Shown: positions 48,001 through 56,729 of the stretch, in pieces
How positions within the stretch are numbered: position 1 is the first letter of the stretch
Layout: each line of letters starts with the position of its first letter
Assembly: GCA_019114245.1 (NCBI GenBank)
Contig: DXFX01000009.1
Location: 42,888-106,887 of the forward strand
DNA from: Candidatus Borkfalkia faecipullorum
Lineage (GTDB): Bacteria > Bacillota > Clostridia > Christensenellales > Borkfalkiaceae
DNA: 64,000 bases
Reading direction: 5' to 3'
Notes under the pieces: model-generated
What the model saw: only the letters and a program-made list of their open reading frames with translations
The model's database searches: none
What the model was told of the DNA's origin: nothing
Program-made: the position numbers and the translations under genes

Positions 48001-51000
48001 CTGGCGGCGGAACAATTCCGCGGCTGGAAAAAGATCCGCAAAGTGCTCATAGAATCGGGCGGCGGGACGGAAATCCCCGTTTCCTGCTTTGACGGATGTG
48101 AAAGCCTGGAAGGGGTCAAGGTCGCGGGGCCGCTGCTCGGAATAGAACGTTTTGCGTTCAGAAACTGCAATATGCTCAAACGCCTGAAAACGGGCGGGGC
48201 GGAGGAAGATGCGGATGTTTCCCTTCGTCAAACGCAAAAGATCGCGGAAAATGCCTTTGAAAACTGTCATTCCGTCCGTACGATCTCATTTACGCTGAAA
48301 AGCGTTTCGGACGGCGCGTTCCGCGGCTGCGACGGGGCAGAGACGGTAAAAGTATGGCTGGACGAACCGGAAAAATGGATGGAAAGAAGAATCTGTTCCG
48401 TCTTTGCGGAAGAAAAAGATTTTGGGGCCGCGTATCTGAATCTGAAGAACGTAGAGGCGGAAAATGTGCAAATTCTGCCTTCCGGCCTGTTTTCCGGCTG
48501 CAAAAACGTCAGGCAGATCGTCTGCAACGGAAGGACGGAACAACTCGGCCCCGCAGCTTTTCAAGGCTGTTCGATGCTGGAAACGCTGCGCCTGGATTTT
48601 ACGGGAAAGGAACTGCCTGCGCACTGCTTTGAGGATTGCGGCGCGCTGTCCGGCGCAATGCGATTTGAAAATGTAGAAAAGATAGGCGAAGCCGCCTTTA
48701 AAAATTGCGGCAGGATCACCGAGATCGTTTTCCCCTCACAGGTGAATGTGCTGGGCGAAGAATGTTTTATGAACTGCAAAAATCTGCACTCCCTGCAGAT
48801 GGAGTTTACGGGAACCGAACTACCTGCAAACTGTTTTGCCCAATGCAGGGCGCTATCCTGTCCTCCCGAGTTGAGGAATACGGAGGAGATCCATGCGCAG
48901 GCATTTGCGGGCTGTGATGCGATCGTTCACCTCTGTATCGGGGCAGTGAAAGAAGGTCGCCTCGAAACTTTATTTCAGGATTCCTTTCAAAAGATCAGGT
49001 CTGTCGAATATGTGTCCCCTTACATTCCCGATAACTTTTTCAAGGGAATGACCGCTCTCGAAAAGATAGTGTTCAGGAAGCGGATCGTCAGGATCGGGAA
49101 CGGCGCTTTTTACGGGACAAAGTCGTTGAAAGAAGTCGGAAATCTTGAGGGTGCGGAAAGTGTAGGCAGATATGCTTTTGCTCACAGCGGGATCGAAAAG
49201 ATCAGGTTTACAGACGCTCTGGAACAGATCGGGGTGGGAGCGCTGGCGGGATGCAACTGCCTGCAGACAGCGGAAATGCCCGCGTGCTTCGATCGTTTCG
49301 GAAGCCTTTTCGATTGGAAACAAGGGCCCGGAACAAAAGAGATTGTTCAGAAGCATTCGGACAGAGAGAAAAAATACTATCTTCCCTCCTCCCTGCGCAA
49401 GGTCATCATCGCGGGCGGGCAGCTTTCGGAAGGGGCTTTCAGCGGGGTCGGGTGCGACGTTGAAGTGCGCTTCGCGCCGCAGGAGATCCCGAACGATGCG
49501 TTTTACGGATTCAGGGGGCGTCTGGACATCGACGTCTCGCAGGTTCGCACGGTCGGGGAAAACGCTTTCGGCTGCGTAAAATTCGGGGATCAAAGCATGG
49601 AACTGCCCGCCGTCGTTTCGATAGGCCGCTGTGCCTTTGAAGGTGCGCAAATGAAGGCTTTGGCGTTGGGAAAGGAGATCCGAAGCATTGCGGAGGATGC
49701 CTTTGCCCGCGCGGAGATCGAAAAGCTGCAGATTTCGGAAAACGAGTTTTACACTGCGGAAAATTCTCTGCTTGTCGCCGAAAAAAGCGGCAAGCTCCTG
49801 TATGCGGGCAAGGGGATCTCGGGAGAGGTTTCTCTCGGCGGCCGCGTGACAGAGATACAGGCGCACGCATTCGGAGACTGTAAAGGCCTTACCTGTATCC
49901 GCGTCGGGGATGCCGTGCAGATCGGAGAAAGAGCCTTTGAAAATTGCAGCGGACTGCTCTCTCTCGTCATTTCGGAGAAAACGCAGAAGATGGGCAGGGG
50001 CGTCTGCGAGGGTTGCGGAAACATTGTCTATCTCGAACTTCCCTTTTTGGGAGAAAGTGCAGACATACCGTATGCGCTGGATTACGTTTTCGGAGAAACG
50101 GGAGCGGGTAAACGGGCAGACGTCGCAGTCAGGGGCGGAAAGATCGCGCAGGGCGTCTTCCGTACAAATAAAAAGGCGGAATACGGGAAAATCGATCTTT
50201 CGCATACCGATTGCGAAGAGCTTTGCGAAGATTCTTTCCGCAATGCGGACATCGGAGAGCTGATCCTGCCCGATTCGCTGAAAACTGTACGGGAGGGCGC
50301 TTTCGGTGCGACAGTCGCAGACCGCGTTCTCTTTGCGGGGACAGATCCCCTCGGCAATATAGCGGTCACAGAGGATTGTATTTATTCCGCGGATACGTTG
50401 GTTTACAGATTTAAAAACTGCGACCTGCTGAATATCCGCGGAGGGACGAAACGGATCGGTAAGGATGCGTTTGATGTCAATGCGCGGGCGGAGAAACTTG
50501 TCCTTGCCGATGCGGAGATGCTCAGCGGCGAAAACCTTGCCGCCGTAAACGCCCTGGAGGGAGTTTCCGTGCTGGAAGTTTGGGCGGAGGTATCCGTGCC
50601 TTTCCATGAGCTGTTCAAAACTTTCTGCCGCGGCCTTACTTCTGTCACATACGGCGGAAGCGATTCCTGTGACGGTATGTTCGGCGGGCTGGAGAGTCTG
50701 ACGGAACTTCTGTCGCCGAATATCAGAGTCCTCAAAAACGGTTCTTTCGGGGGCTGCGGCAAACTGACGTTTCTGCCGTCCTTCCGAAAGTTGGAGGTCA
50801 TAGAAAAGGGCGCGTTTGACGGAATGCCCGAAATCAGCCTTCTGTATATCCCGGAAACCATTCAGACGATCGATCCCGAGGTGTTTGACGATGTGTCCGT
50901 CGGGCATCTCGTTGTCGGGGACAACCAAAACTATCGCTGCGAAGGCGGTATTCTTACCGACAGGCGGCGGACGGTCCTGTATGCGGAAAAAGAGATCAAA

Positions 51001-51660
51001 GGGAACGTCTGCCTCGACGGGGCGTCGGAGATCCGCAAGTCTGCATTCAAAAATTGCAGATCTCTGACGGGCGTAAAGGCGGATGTGCTCCTTGCGATCG
51101 GCGACAATGCCTTTGAAGGCTGCAAAAAACTCAGTTCTTTCGAGGTCATGGATTGCAAAAAAATAGGTCGGGAGGTGCTGCACGGGTGCAGGGCGCTCTC
51201 CGCTTTGCGGCTTCCTTACATCGGGCCTTCCGAAGACGTCGGCCGCAATATTCTCTATTTGTTTTCCCCCGATGAGGCTGTCAAAGCCGGGCAAATGCCC
51301 GCAGAGTCCGACATTGCGAAATATCTGCCGCCCGCGCTCAGGAAGGTAACGCTTTATCGGCAGAAGGTGATCGACGGAACGTTCAGCGGGTGCGCAAAGC
51401 TCTCCGAGATCAAACTGTCGGAGCGGACGCAGGAGATAAGTTCCATGTCTTTCAGCAAGTGTATCGGCCTGAAATATCTGGTCATTCCCGATTCCGTACA
51501 GAAGATCGGCGATTTTGCGTTTGCGGGCTGCGATTACGGCCTTGTAACGGAGCTTGCCGATAAGAAGCAGGAGGCGATGTTCTCCAAAAAATGGGACGTC
51601 ATCAAAAACGGATTCCTCGGCTTAGGTACCAAAAGAGTAAAGGTGAAATACAGGAGATGA
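45085..51660 (+). CDS. Giant LRR_5/BspA-type leucine-rich repeat protein, no evident signal peptide
   Basis: Dozens of IG(E/N/R)xAFxxCxxLxxIxL repeats (e.g. KIGERAFADCSALSELCMDF). From MELQNLIGNIIKNNKTELFADPIAFL the N-terminus has no secretory signal. Start codon uncertain (ORF open from 44932). Confidence 0.88.
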   Translation: MELQNLIGNIIKNNKTELFADPIAFLDTVRKECRSEQDAIKYIQLKVLLCLNGKFIQSLYLSVKDGSYCNVIESLSAFYDAQNISPRVYAYFIYVVLKGCGVAADRAEWFDPLQDTLDERSVPKENKTFGVGAYAEDLSEFCAGERSDSLKKFTGRRALVTVPCGYRTIERGAFAHHREIRWLTVPDTVVCIQEEAFGDCGELETVVLSSSLSEIPDKCFYDAGKLALVIAPNVRSVGQKAFYRSGISNYKKIGGGPEKIGAFAFFGCKKLKNIDLSRCRSAERGAFSECTEIRTLKLNDGIRLEAGLLSLFSKDAASFRSCGYHLEEITYVCERGEIPAALFAGLGCVRKITVEGKVKKIGERAFADCSALSELCMDFVGQEIPHGAFLNCGSMVRFPDFPMVGKIGNSAFAGCSSLKTLCFGTTVRTVGEGAFSGCAQLQNPGLSFESGEIAEECFSGCSSLKEISLEKVRIIGRGAFAGCAFGRGLSLSAATEFVGEGAFRNAEIGGVLELPCRAAFGKLAFEGVRGVRDLVLHSASLRDREGRSLQIYELFAENMETFNSRYEGIQNVKISADGIGDGAFMGWKNLKKVLVAAPIDRIGKNAFRNCTSLEGVKINADQVQIGESAFAGCASLRRLKTSVKSEKERDLDLSGVQFIGRLAFESCPFESIFIPASCKAEQEAFASCVQLKEIGIDCSTGEVPKPPYFYFAKDKEEFNTRFEGCRKAVYYNFRSVPEGFFEGFRNLREIGFVGNVEQIGRAAFSALPSLEQVSGCYIGTSLPESSFENCANLVGIFAAEKVKEIGPRAFKGCTSLTALSFGTVGELGDSAFAECSSLSRIEGNFICRTVGAYAFSGCRKLEDFSFLSDAREAGAYAFENSSIGAFPKTLGYIARGAFKNVSLGSVVTIPAGVRFEKGALEGIADFKTLVLEEKCVTDRAGEDFPLYQLFDDSLAAFNEKYFQLVNVKIKKGLAAEQFRGWKKIRKVLIESGGGTEIPVSCFDGCESLEGVKVAGPLLGIERFAFRNCNMLKRLKTGGAEEDADVSLRQTQKIAENAFENCHSVRTISFTLKSVSDGAFRGCDGAETVKVWLDEPEKWMERRICSVFAEEKDFGAAYLNLKNVEAENVQILPSGLFSGCKNVRQIVCNGRTEQLGPAAFQGCSMLETLRLDFTGKELPAHCFEDCGALSGAMRFENVEKIGEAAFKNCGRITEIVFPSQVNVLGEECFMNCKNLHSLQMEFTGTELPANCFAQCRALSCPPELRNTEEIHAQAFAGCDAIVHLCIGAVKEGRLETLFQDSFQKIRSVEYVSPYIPDNFFKGMTALEKIVFRKRIVRIGNGAFYGTKSLKEVGNLEGAESVGRYAFAHSGIEKIRFTDALEQIGVGALAGCNCLQTAEMPACFDRFGSLFDWKQGPGTKEIVQKHSDREKKYYLPSSLRKVIIAGGQLSEGAFSGVGCDVEVRFAPQEIPNDAFYGFRGRLDIDVSQVRTVGENAFGCVKFGDQSMELPAVVSIGRCAFEGAQMKALALGKEIRSIAEDAFARAEIEKLQISENEFYTAENSLLVAEKSGKLLYAGKGISGEVSLGGRVTEIQAHAFGDCKGLTCIRVGDAVQIGERAFENCSGLLSLVISEKTQKMGRGVCEGCGNIVYLELPFLGESADIPYALDYVFGETGAGKRADVAVRGGKIAQGVFRTNKKAEYGKIDLSHTDCEELCEDSFRNADIGELILPDSLKTVREGAFGATVADRVLFAGTDPLGNIAVTEDCIYSADTLVYRFKNCDLLNIRGGTKRIGKDAFDVNARAEKLVLADAEMLSGENLAAVNALEGVSVLEVWAEVSVPFHELFKTFCRGLTSVTYGGSDSCDGMFGGLESLTELLSPNIRVLKNGSFGGCGKLTFLPSFRKLEVIEKGAFDGMPEISLLYIPETIQTIDPEVFDDVSVGHLVVGDNQNYRCEGGILTDRRRTVLYAEKEIKGNVCLDGASEIRKSAFKNCRSLTGVKADVLLAIGDNAFEGCKKLSSFEVMDCKKIGREVLHGCRALSALRLPYIGPSEDVGRNILYLFSPDEAVKAGQMPAESDIAKYLPPALRKVTLYRQKVIDGTFSGCAKLSEIKLSERTQEISSMSFSKCIGLKYLVIPDSVQKIGDFAFAGCDYGLVTELADKKQEAMFSKKWDVIKNGFLGLGTKRVKVKYRR

Positions 51661-51664
51661 CTTT

Positions 51665-52363
51665 ATGGAACAGAATTATGCGCAGTTCGACCTGATCGTT
51701 TTTCTCGATCACAGGTCTTTGGCGGAGGCAGATCTTTCCTTTCTTGACGGGATCGATGATTCAAAGACGAAAGTCAGGGTCATGACAAGGGAGGTCGCCC
51801 TGTTCAACGATCGTTATAAGAACATGGCGGATGCGGAAAAGAAAAAAGTTTTCAAAGAGAAAAAGGTGGACCTGCTGAACAGGCTCATCGGCGAAAACAA
51901 GCTCAGGTTTCTGGGCGCGGCAGACGAGCAGGATCCCGAGTATCATCTTCTGGCGATCCTGGTCGGGAAGTATTATCGGCAAAACGTTTTGCTCATCACA
52001 AACGATGCGGAAAAGGCAAAACCGTTTTTGCCGCTGATCCCCGTATACGAGGTGTTCGGGCAGGTGCTGAAAATTATTTCTCTGACGGATACCGCAACGG
52101 AGTACGCATTTGAAGACAGCCGCAAAGCCTTGGCAAAATTGTCGGCAGCGGGGGAGAGCGCGCCGTCCGCAACGGACGTTGCGGAACCCGCAAAAGAGGA
52201 AGAAGACCGCACCGCAGAGGCGCGGGAAGAGCAGAACGCCGAAACCGCGGGGCAGGACGATGCGGAAAAAAACGATCCTGACGGCGAAGAAGGCGGAAAA
52301 GCGGAAACTTTGGAACCGTCCGGAAGCAGAGAGGATCAGCCCGACGACGAATTTGATTTTTAA
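51665..52363 (+). CDS. PIN-like domain protein with acidic low-complexity C-terminus
   Basis: YAQFDLIVFLDHRSL...NVLLITNDAEKAKPFLPLIPVYE resembles a PIN fold beginning (hhhLD) and end (LITND); acidic tail. Starts 4 nt after the LRR stop. Confidence 0.55.
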   Translation: MEQNYAQFDLIVFLDHRSLAEADLSFLDGIDDSKTKVRVMTREVALFNDRYKNMADAEKKKVFKEKKVDLLNRLIGENKLRFLGAADEQDPEYHLLAILVGKYYRQNVLLITNDAEKAKPFLPLIPVYEVFGQVLKIISLTDTATEYAFEDSRKALAKLSAAGESAPSATDVAEPAKEEEDRTAEAREEQNAETAGQDDAEKNDPDGEEGGKAETLEPSGSREDQPDDEFDF

Positions 52364-52374
52364 AGGAGGGATTT

Positions 52375-53115
52375 ATGAGCAATTCTTATCTCGGCGATGA
52401 TGATTTGATTTTCAACACTTCATCGAGAATACCTGTGTGTCTTTGTATCGATACGAGCGGCTCGATGGATCAGTACGACGATACGGATACGAGCCGGATC
52501 GAACGCGTGAAAAAGGGCGTCGCTCAGTTTTATGCGGAATTGCGGGAGAACGATCTTACAAAATATTCCGCGGAAGTTGCGATCGTGGGGTTCAGCACTA
52601 CACCTTACATAGTGCAGGATTTCAAGACGATGGATCTCGTCGACGCCGCTTCGGTCAACCTTATCCCGCACGGGAAAGGAGATCTGGGGAAGGGCGTCCT
52701 GAAAGCGCTGGAATTGCTGCAGGGCCGCAAGGAATCCTATAAGAGAAACGGCATCGATTATTACCAGCCGTGGCTGATCATCATGACGGACGGGCGGCCG
52801 ACGGGCGAAGAAAACACGATGGCAGACCTCAGACAGGCACAGCAGAAAGTCACGGAAATGGAAAAAAGCAAAAAACTTACGGTCATCCCCGTCTTTATCG
52901 GGAGGACGGAAGGCGATTCCGAGTTGAGCGAGATCGATTCCAAGGCCGATAAATACCTTTCCGGATTTTCCCAAAAGAATGCGCCGCTGCAGCTCAGCTC
53001 GGGCGAAAAGTTCAGCAGGTTTTTCGAATGGCTGGGGAAGAGCGTCAGCATCGTGACAAGCGATTCGGACGTCGAACTCGATTTTGCAGATCTCACGGAC
53101 TGGGACGAAATTTAA
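52375..53115 (+). CDS. vWA (TerY-like) protein, copy 1
   Basis: YLGDDDLIFNTSSRIPVCLCIDTSGSMDQ (MIDAS DxSxS), WLIIMTDGRPTGEE, FFEWLGKSVSIV, C-term DLTDWDEI. Confidence 0.9.
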   Translation: MSNSYLGDDDLIFNTSSRIPVCLCIDTSGSMDQYDDTDTSRIERVKKGVAQFYAELRENDLTKYSAEVAIVGFSTTPYIVQDFKTMDLVDAASVNLIPHGKGDLGKGVLKALELLQGRKESYKRNGIDYYQPWLIIMTDGRPTGEENTMADLRQAQQKVTEMEKSKKLTVIPVFIGRTEGDSELSEIDSKADKYLSGFSQKNAPLQLSSGEKFSRFFEWLGKSVSIVTSDSDVELDFADLTDWDEI

Positions 53116-53130
53116 AGAGAGGGTACACTT

Positions 53131-53880
53131 ATGAGCAAATATTTAGGAGAAGACGATCTGATACTCAATACATCCTCGAGGATCCCTGTCTGTCTGTGTA
53201 TCGATACTTCCGCTTCTATGCGGCGCGTTATCGACGGCACGGGCAGGGATACAGGCGAAACAGAGTTTGTGGACGGAAAACTCTGGAGGATCGTTGAAGG
53301 CGGAAAAAACCTTCTCGACAATATGAACGAGGGCTTGGAGGCGTTTTATAAAGCGATCAACAGCAACGAACAGGCAAAGCTTTCCTGCGAACTCGCCGTC
53401 GTCACTTTTGACGACGAAGCGCGCGTTTTGGAGGATTTCGGCACTCTGGATAAGAAACGGCCGGTCAGGATCAGTGAAACGGGGGACAATACCGCTCTCG
53501 GAGAGGGGATCTCCCTTGCGCTGAAACTCCTGGAAACCAGAAAAAGAGAATATCGGAAAAACGGCGTGGATTATTACCAGCCCTGGCTTGTCATCTTTAC
53601 CGACGGGGACGCATCGGACAGCGTCGCCGAGGCACGGCAGAAAATCAGGAGCCTGGAAGAGGAGAAAAAACTGACCGTGTTTACGTTTGCCCTGTCGGAC
53701 GATGTGAACATGAAAGCTCTCGGCGAACTTTCGAGGAGAAGGCCCATTTCTCTGAAAACCGACAAACTGGAGGAGTTTTTCGAGTGGCTCGGCAAGAGCG
53801 TCAGCACCGTTTCCATGTCGCAGGTCGGCGAGAAATTAAAGCTGGATACCTCAGGCATGGACGATTGGGCAGAAATTTAA
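53131..53880 (+). CDS. vWA (TerY-like) protein, copy 2
   Basis: YLGEDDLILNTSSRIPVCLCIDTSASMRR, WLVIFTDGDASD, FFEWLGKSVSTVSMSQVGEKLKLDTSGMDDWAEI. Confidence 0.9.
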   Translation: MSKYLGEDDLILNTSSRIPVCLCIDTSASMRRVIDGTGRDTGETEFVDGKLWRIVEGGKNLLDNMNEGLEAFYKAINSNEQAKLSCELAVVTFDDEARVLEDFGTLDKKRPVRISETGDNTALGEGISLALKLLETRKREYRKNGVDYYQPWLVIFTDGDASDSVAEARQKIRSLEEEKKLTVFTFALSDDVNMKALGELSRRRPISLKTDKLEEFFEWLGKSVSTVSMSQVGEKLKLDTSGMDDWAEI

Positions 53881-53968
53881 GGGAAAACACGAAAAAGCCC
53901 GTTTTTTGGCAAAAATTTTTGCAGAAAATACGGGAGAATCAGGAAACGTAAGAATCAAAGGAGTTACA

Positions 53969-54640
53969 ATGAGCAATCAATTTTTGGGAGAAGACGATCT
54001 TGTGCTGAATACCGCTTCCAGGATCCCTGTGTGCCTTTGTCTGGACGTGAGCAGCAGCATGATGGGGTGCATCGGCGAGCTGAACAGCGGCGTCAACGAG
54101 TTTTACCGCGCTGTGAGAAGCAATGAAGCGGCGAGGCAGTCCTGCGAAATCGCGGTCGTAACATTCGGGTCGGACGTAAAGGTCGTGGAAGATTATTCTT
54201 CGGTAGATACGAAAGAACCCGCGGCAATGCAGGCGTACGGCGGAACGGCCATGACGGAAGGGACGGAAAAAGCCCTGGAAATTCTGGAGAAAAGGAAAGA
54301 ACAGTACAAGCAGAACGGGATCGACTATTACCAGCCCTGGCTCGTCATCATGTCGGACGGCGAACCGAACGACCCCGCCACGTTAAAGAAGGTTCAGGAG
54401 AAGATCAGACAGCTGGAAGCGGACAGAAAACTCGTCGTGTTTGCCATAGGCATCGGCAGCGGGGTAAATATGGATATTATGGACAACTTCTCCAAGAGGA
54501 AGGCAAAAAAATTAAAAGGATACAAATTTGAAGACTTTTTTGAATGGCTGGGGAAAAGCGTTTCCATCGTTTCCCAATCTCAGGTCGGCGAAAAAGTAAA
54601 ACTGGATACGTCCGGAATGGACGACTGGGCAGAAATTTAA
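53969..54640 (+). CDS. vWA (TerY-like) protein, copy 3
   Basis: FLGEDDLVLNTASRIPVCLCLDVSSSMMG, WLVIMSDGEPND, FFEWLGKSVSIVSQSQVGEKVKLDTSGMDDWAEI. Confidence 0.9.
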   Translation: MSNQFLGEDDLVLNTASRIPVCLCLDVSSSMMGCIGELNSGVNEFYRAVRSNEAARQSCEIAVVTFGSDVKVVEDYSSVDTKEPAAMQAYGGTAMTEGTEKALEILEKRKEQYKQNGIDYYQPWLVIMSDGEPNDPATLKKVQEKIRQLEADRKLVVFAIGIGSGVNMDIMDNFSKRKAKKLKGYKFEDFFEWLGKSVSIVSQSQVGEKVKLDTSGMDDWAEI

Positions 54641-54654
54641 AGGAGGACAAAAAC

Positions 54655-55389
54655 ATGAGCGACTTTTTTGGCGAAGACGATTCTGTCGAAAAAAACAATT
54701 CTTATATCGGGGACGACGATCTCATCACAAACACATCGAGCAGGCTGCCCGTCTGCCTTTGTCTGGATATTTCCGGCTCCATGAAGAAAAATGACGCCAT
54801 CTCTGCGCTGAACGAGGGCGTCGAAGCCTTTTATCAGGCGATCAGGGAGGACGAACAGGCCCGCAATTCCTGCGAGATCGCCGTGATCACTTTCAACAGC
54901 GAAGTCAAGATAGCGGAAGAATTTTCCACGGTCGATAAGAAGGGGAAAGTTCATTTTACGGCGGAGGGAGGAACGGCCCTGGCTCATGCGGTCAACAGGG
55001 CGCTGGATCTTCTGGAAGAACGCAAAAATTCGTATAAGGCCAACGGCGTGGACTATTATCAGCCTTGGCTTGTGATCATTACGGACGGAAAACCCGGGGA
55101 TCCGGAAGACATTCCGCAGGCGCAGAGCAGGACAAAAAAACTGGCGGAAGAAAGAAAGCTCACGCTGTTCCCCATTGCCGTGGGCAGCGACGACAACGAG
55201 GAAAAATACAGGCAGGTCATGGATGTCCTCAACGGGTTCAGCAACAAATCGGCAAAACATCTGAAAGATCTCAAATTTTCCGATTTTTTTGAATGGTTGG
55301 GCAAGAGCGTTACCATCGTGTCGGCCTCGAAGGTCGGAGATAAAGTCAGGCTCGATACGACAGGCATGGACGATTGGGCGGAAATCTGA
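54655..55389 (+). CDS. vWA (TerY-like) protein, copy 4
   Basis: YIGDDDLITNTSSRLPVCLCLDISGSMKK, WLVIITDGKPGD, FFEWLGKSVTIVSASKVGDKVRLDTTGMDDWAEI. Confidence 0.9.
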   Translation: MSDFFGEDDSVEKNNSYIGDDDLITNTSSRLPVCLCLDISGSMKKNDAISALNEGVEAFYQAIREDEQARNSCEIAVITFNSEVKIAEEFSTVDKKGKVHFTAEGGTALAHAVNRALDLLEERKNSYKANGVDYYQPWLVIITDGKPGDPEDIPQAQSRTKKLAEERKLTLFPIAVGSDDNEEKYRQVMDVLNGFSNKSAKHLKDLKFSDFFEWLGKSVTIVSASKVGDKVRLDTTGMDDWAEI

Positions 55390-55406
55390 TCACGGACGAA
55401 TGCGGT

Positions 55407-56726
55407 ATGAGTAAAGAATGGTTTTTGAATTATGGCGAATTGGCAGGGAAAAGCCACCTTTCCCGAAAAATTCCCTGTCAGGACAGAGCGCTGTGCAGAC
55501 AGGGGAACGGAGTGACCGTCGCCGTCCTTTCGGATGGCTGCGGAAGCTCCCCGATCTCTCAATACGGATCGCAGGTGACCACGGAATGCCTGTGCAAACT
55601 CTTTATCGAAGAGTTTGACGCGATCCACAGCGCGCAGATCCTCACCTCCAGAAAAATGATCGTAGACGCCATTGTGCTTTCCCTGTACGGATTTATTCGC
55701 TCCAACGGGGAAATTTTCAGCGCATACAAAGCGGAAAACATTGAAAAATACAACGAGTTTACCCAAAAGAGAAGCGAGGAAGAGTTTTTTCTGGATGCAC
55801 TCAATGCCACCGCGCTGTTTGCCGCCGAAAAAGAGGGCGAGTATATCATCGGCCAGATCGGGGACGGTGTGATCGGCGGCGTTGTTCGCAATCGTTTGAA
55901 AATCATCATGGAAGAAAAAAAAGAGGGGGAAATCAACGGGACGTTTTATCCTGCCAACATCTATACTCTCGCGCTGAAAAATCCGGATTGGTACGGTTGC
56001 GCACAGTTTCAGCTGAAAAAACCGAAAAATACGGATGTTTCCGCGTTTATTCTCACTTCAGACGGGGTGGATTCCTTTTTCGATCTGCGCGTCCCGTTCC
56101 AGAAAAAATACACGACCGGCGTGGATAAATTGTTCAGATGCACGGTGGAAGCTTCCTCTTTTGAGGAATCCAAGGCGATTCTGGACGAACAGTTTTTACC
56201 AGCCCTGGTCAACGGTTCGAGGGCGATGGACGATTGCAGCGTTGCCGTCATCGTCAGGAAAGATTATTTTATCGGGCAGGACGGGTACGCCGTTACAATG
56301 TATGAAAGGCCGAAAGAGGCCGCAGAACAATCTCCCGCAGAACAATCTCCCGCAGAGCAATCTCCCGTAGACGCAAAAACCACCGTTTCCGAAGGCCGGA
56401 CGCCGGAATGCGCGCAGAACGTGTGGTACGGGGAATTCGGAGAGGAATACCTCGGGCTGGAACAGAGGATCCGCGAACGGATCGGTGAAGAAGCCGAAGG
56501 AGTATTGGAAAAACTCGGGAAAACGGAGGGAGAAGCCGCTCATAAAATGGAGGTGATGCGGATGTATGCCTCTGTCCTGGACGCCATAGCAACGTTCGGC
56601 TGTTTCGATTTCGACCCGACGATCCATGACGAAAGGATCTTCGGAGAGATCTACGACATGGACGCGGGGATCTCCTGCAAGCCTGCAGACACCGCAGAGG
56701 GAAAGTACAGCATTTATCGGGAATGA
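55407..56726 (+). CDS. PP2C-like serine/threonine phosphatase
   Basis: GKSHLSRKIPCQDRALC...VTVAVLSDGCGSSPISQYGSQVTTE...GQIGDGVIGGV...FILTSDGVDSFFD...MDDCSVAVIV follow the PP2C motif order. Confidence 0.85.
   Translation: MSKEWFLNYGELAGKSHLSRKIPCQDRALCRQGNGVTVAVLSDGCGSSPISQYGSQVTTECLCKLFIEEFDAIHSAQILTSRKMIVDAIVLSLYGFIRSNGEIFSAYKAENIEKYNEFTQKRSEEEFFLDALNATALFAAEKEGEYIIGQIGDGVIGGVVRNRLKIIMEEKKEGEINGTFYPANIYTLALKNPDWYGCAQFQLKKPKNTDVSAFILTSDGVDSFFDLRVPFQKKYTTGVDKLFRCTVEASSFEESKAILDEQFLPALVNGSRAMDDCSVAVIVRKDYFIGQDGYAVTMYERPKEAAEQSPAEQSPAEQSPVDAKTTVSEGRTPECAQNVWYGEFGEEYLGLEQRIRERIGEEAEGVLEKLGKTEGEAAHKMEVMRMYASVLDAIATFGCFDFDPTIHDERIFGEIYDMDAGISCKPADTAEGKYSIYRE
56321..56365 (+). repeat. 15-bp tandem repeat (cgcagaacaatctcc x3) encoding EQSPA repeats in the PP2C protein linker
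   Basis: Direct reading: cgcagaacaatctcc / cgcagaacaatctcc / cgcagagcaatctcc. Confidence 0.95.
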
Positions 56727-56729
56727 GTT

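Noticed and set aside
48970-51294. 774-aa minus-strand ORF antisense to the LRR gene
   Set aside because: Repeats in it simply mirror the LRR repeats; no start context or motif.
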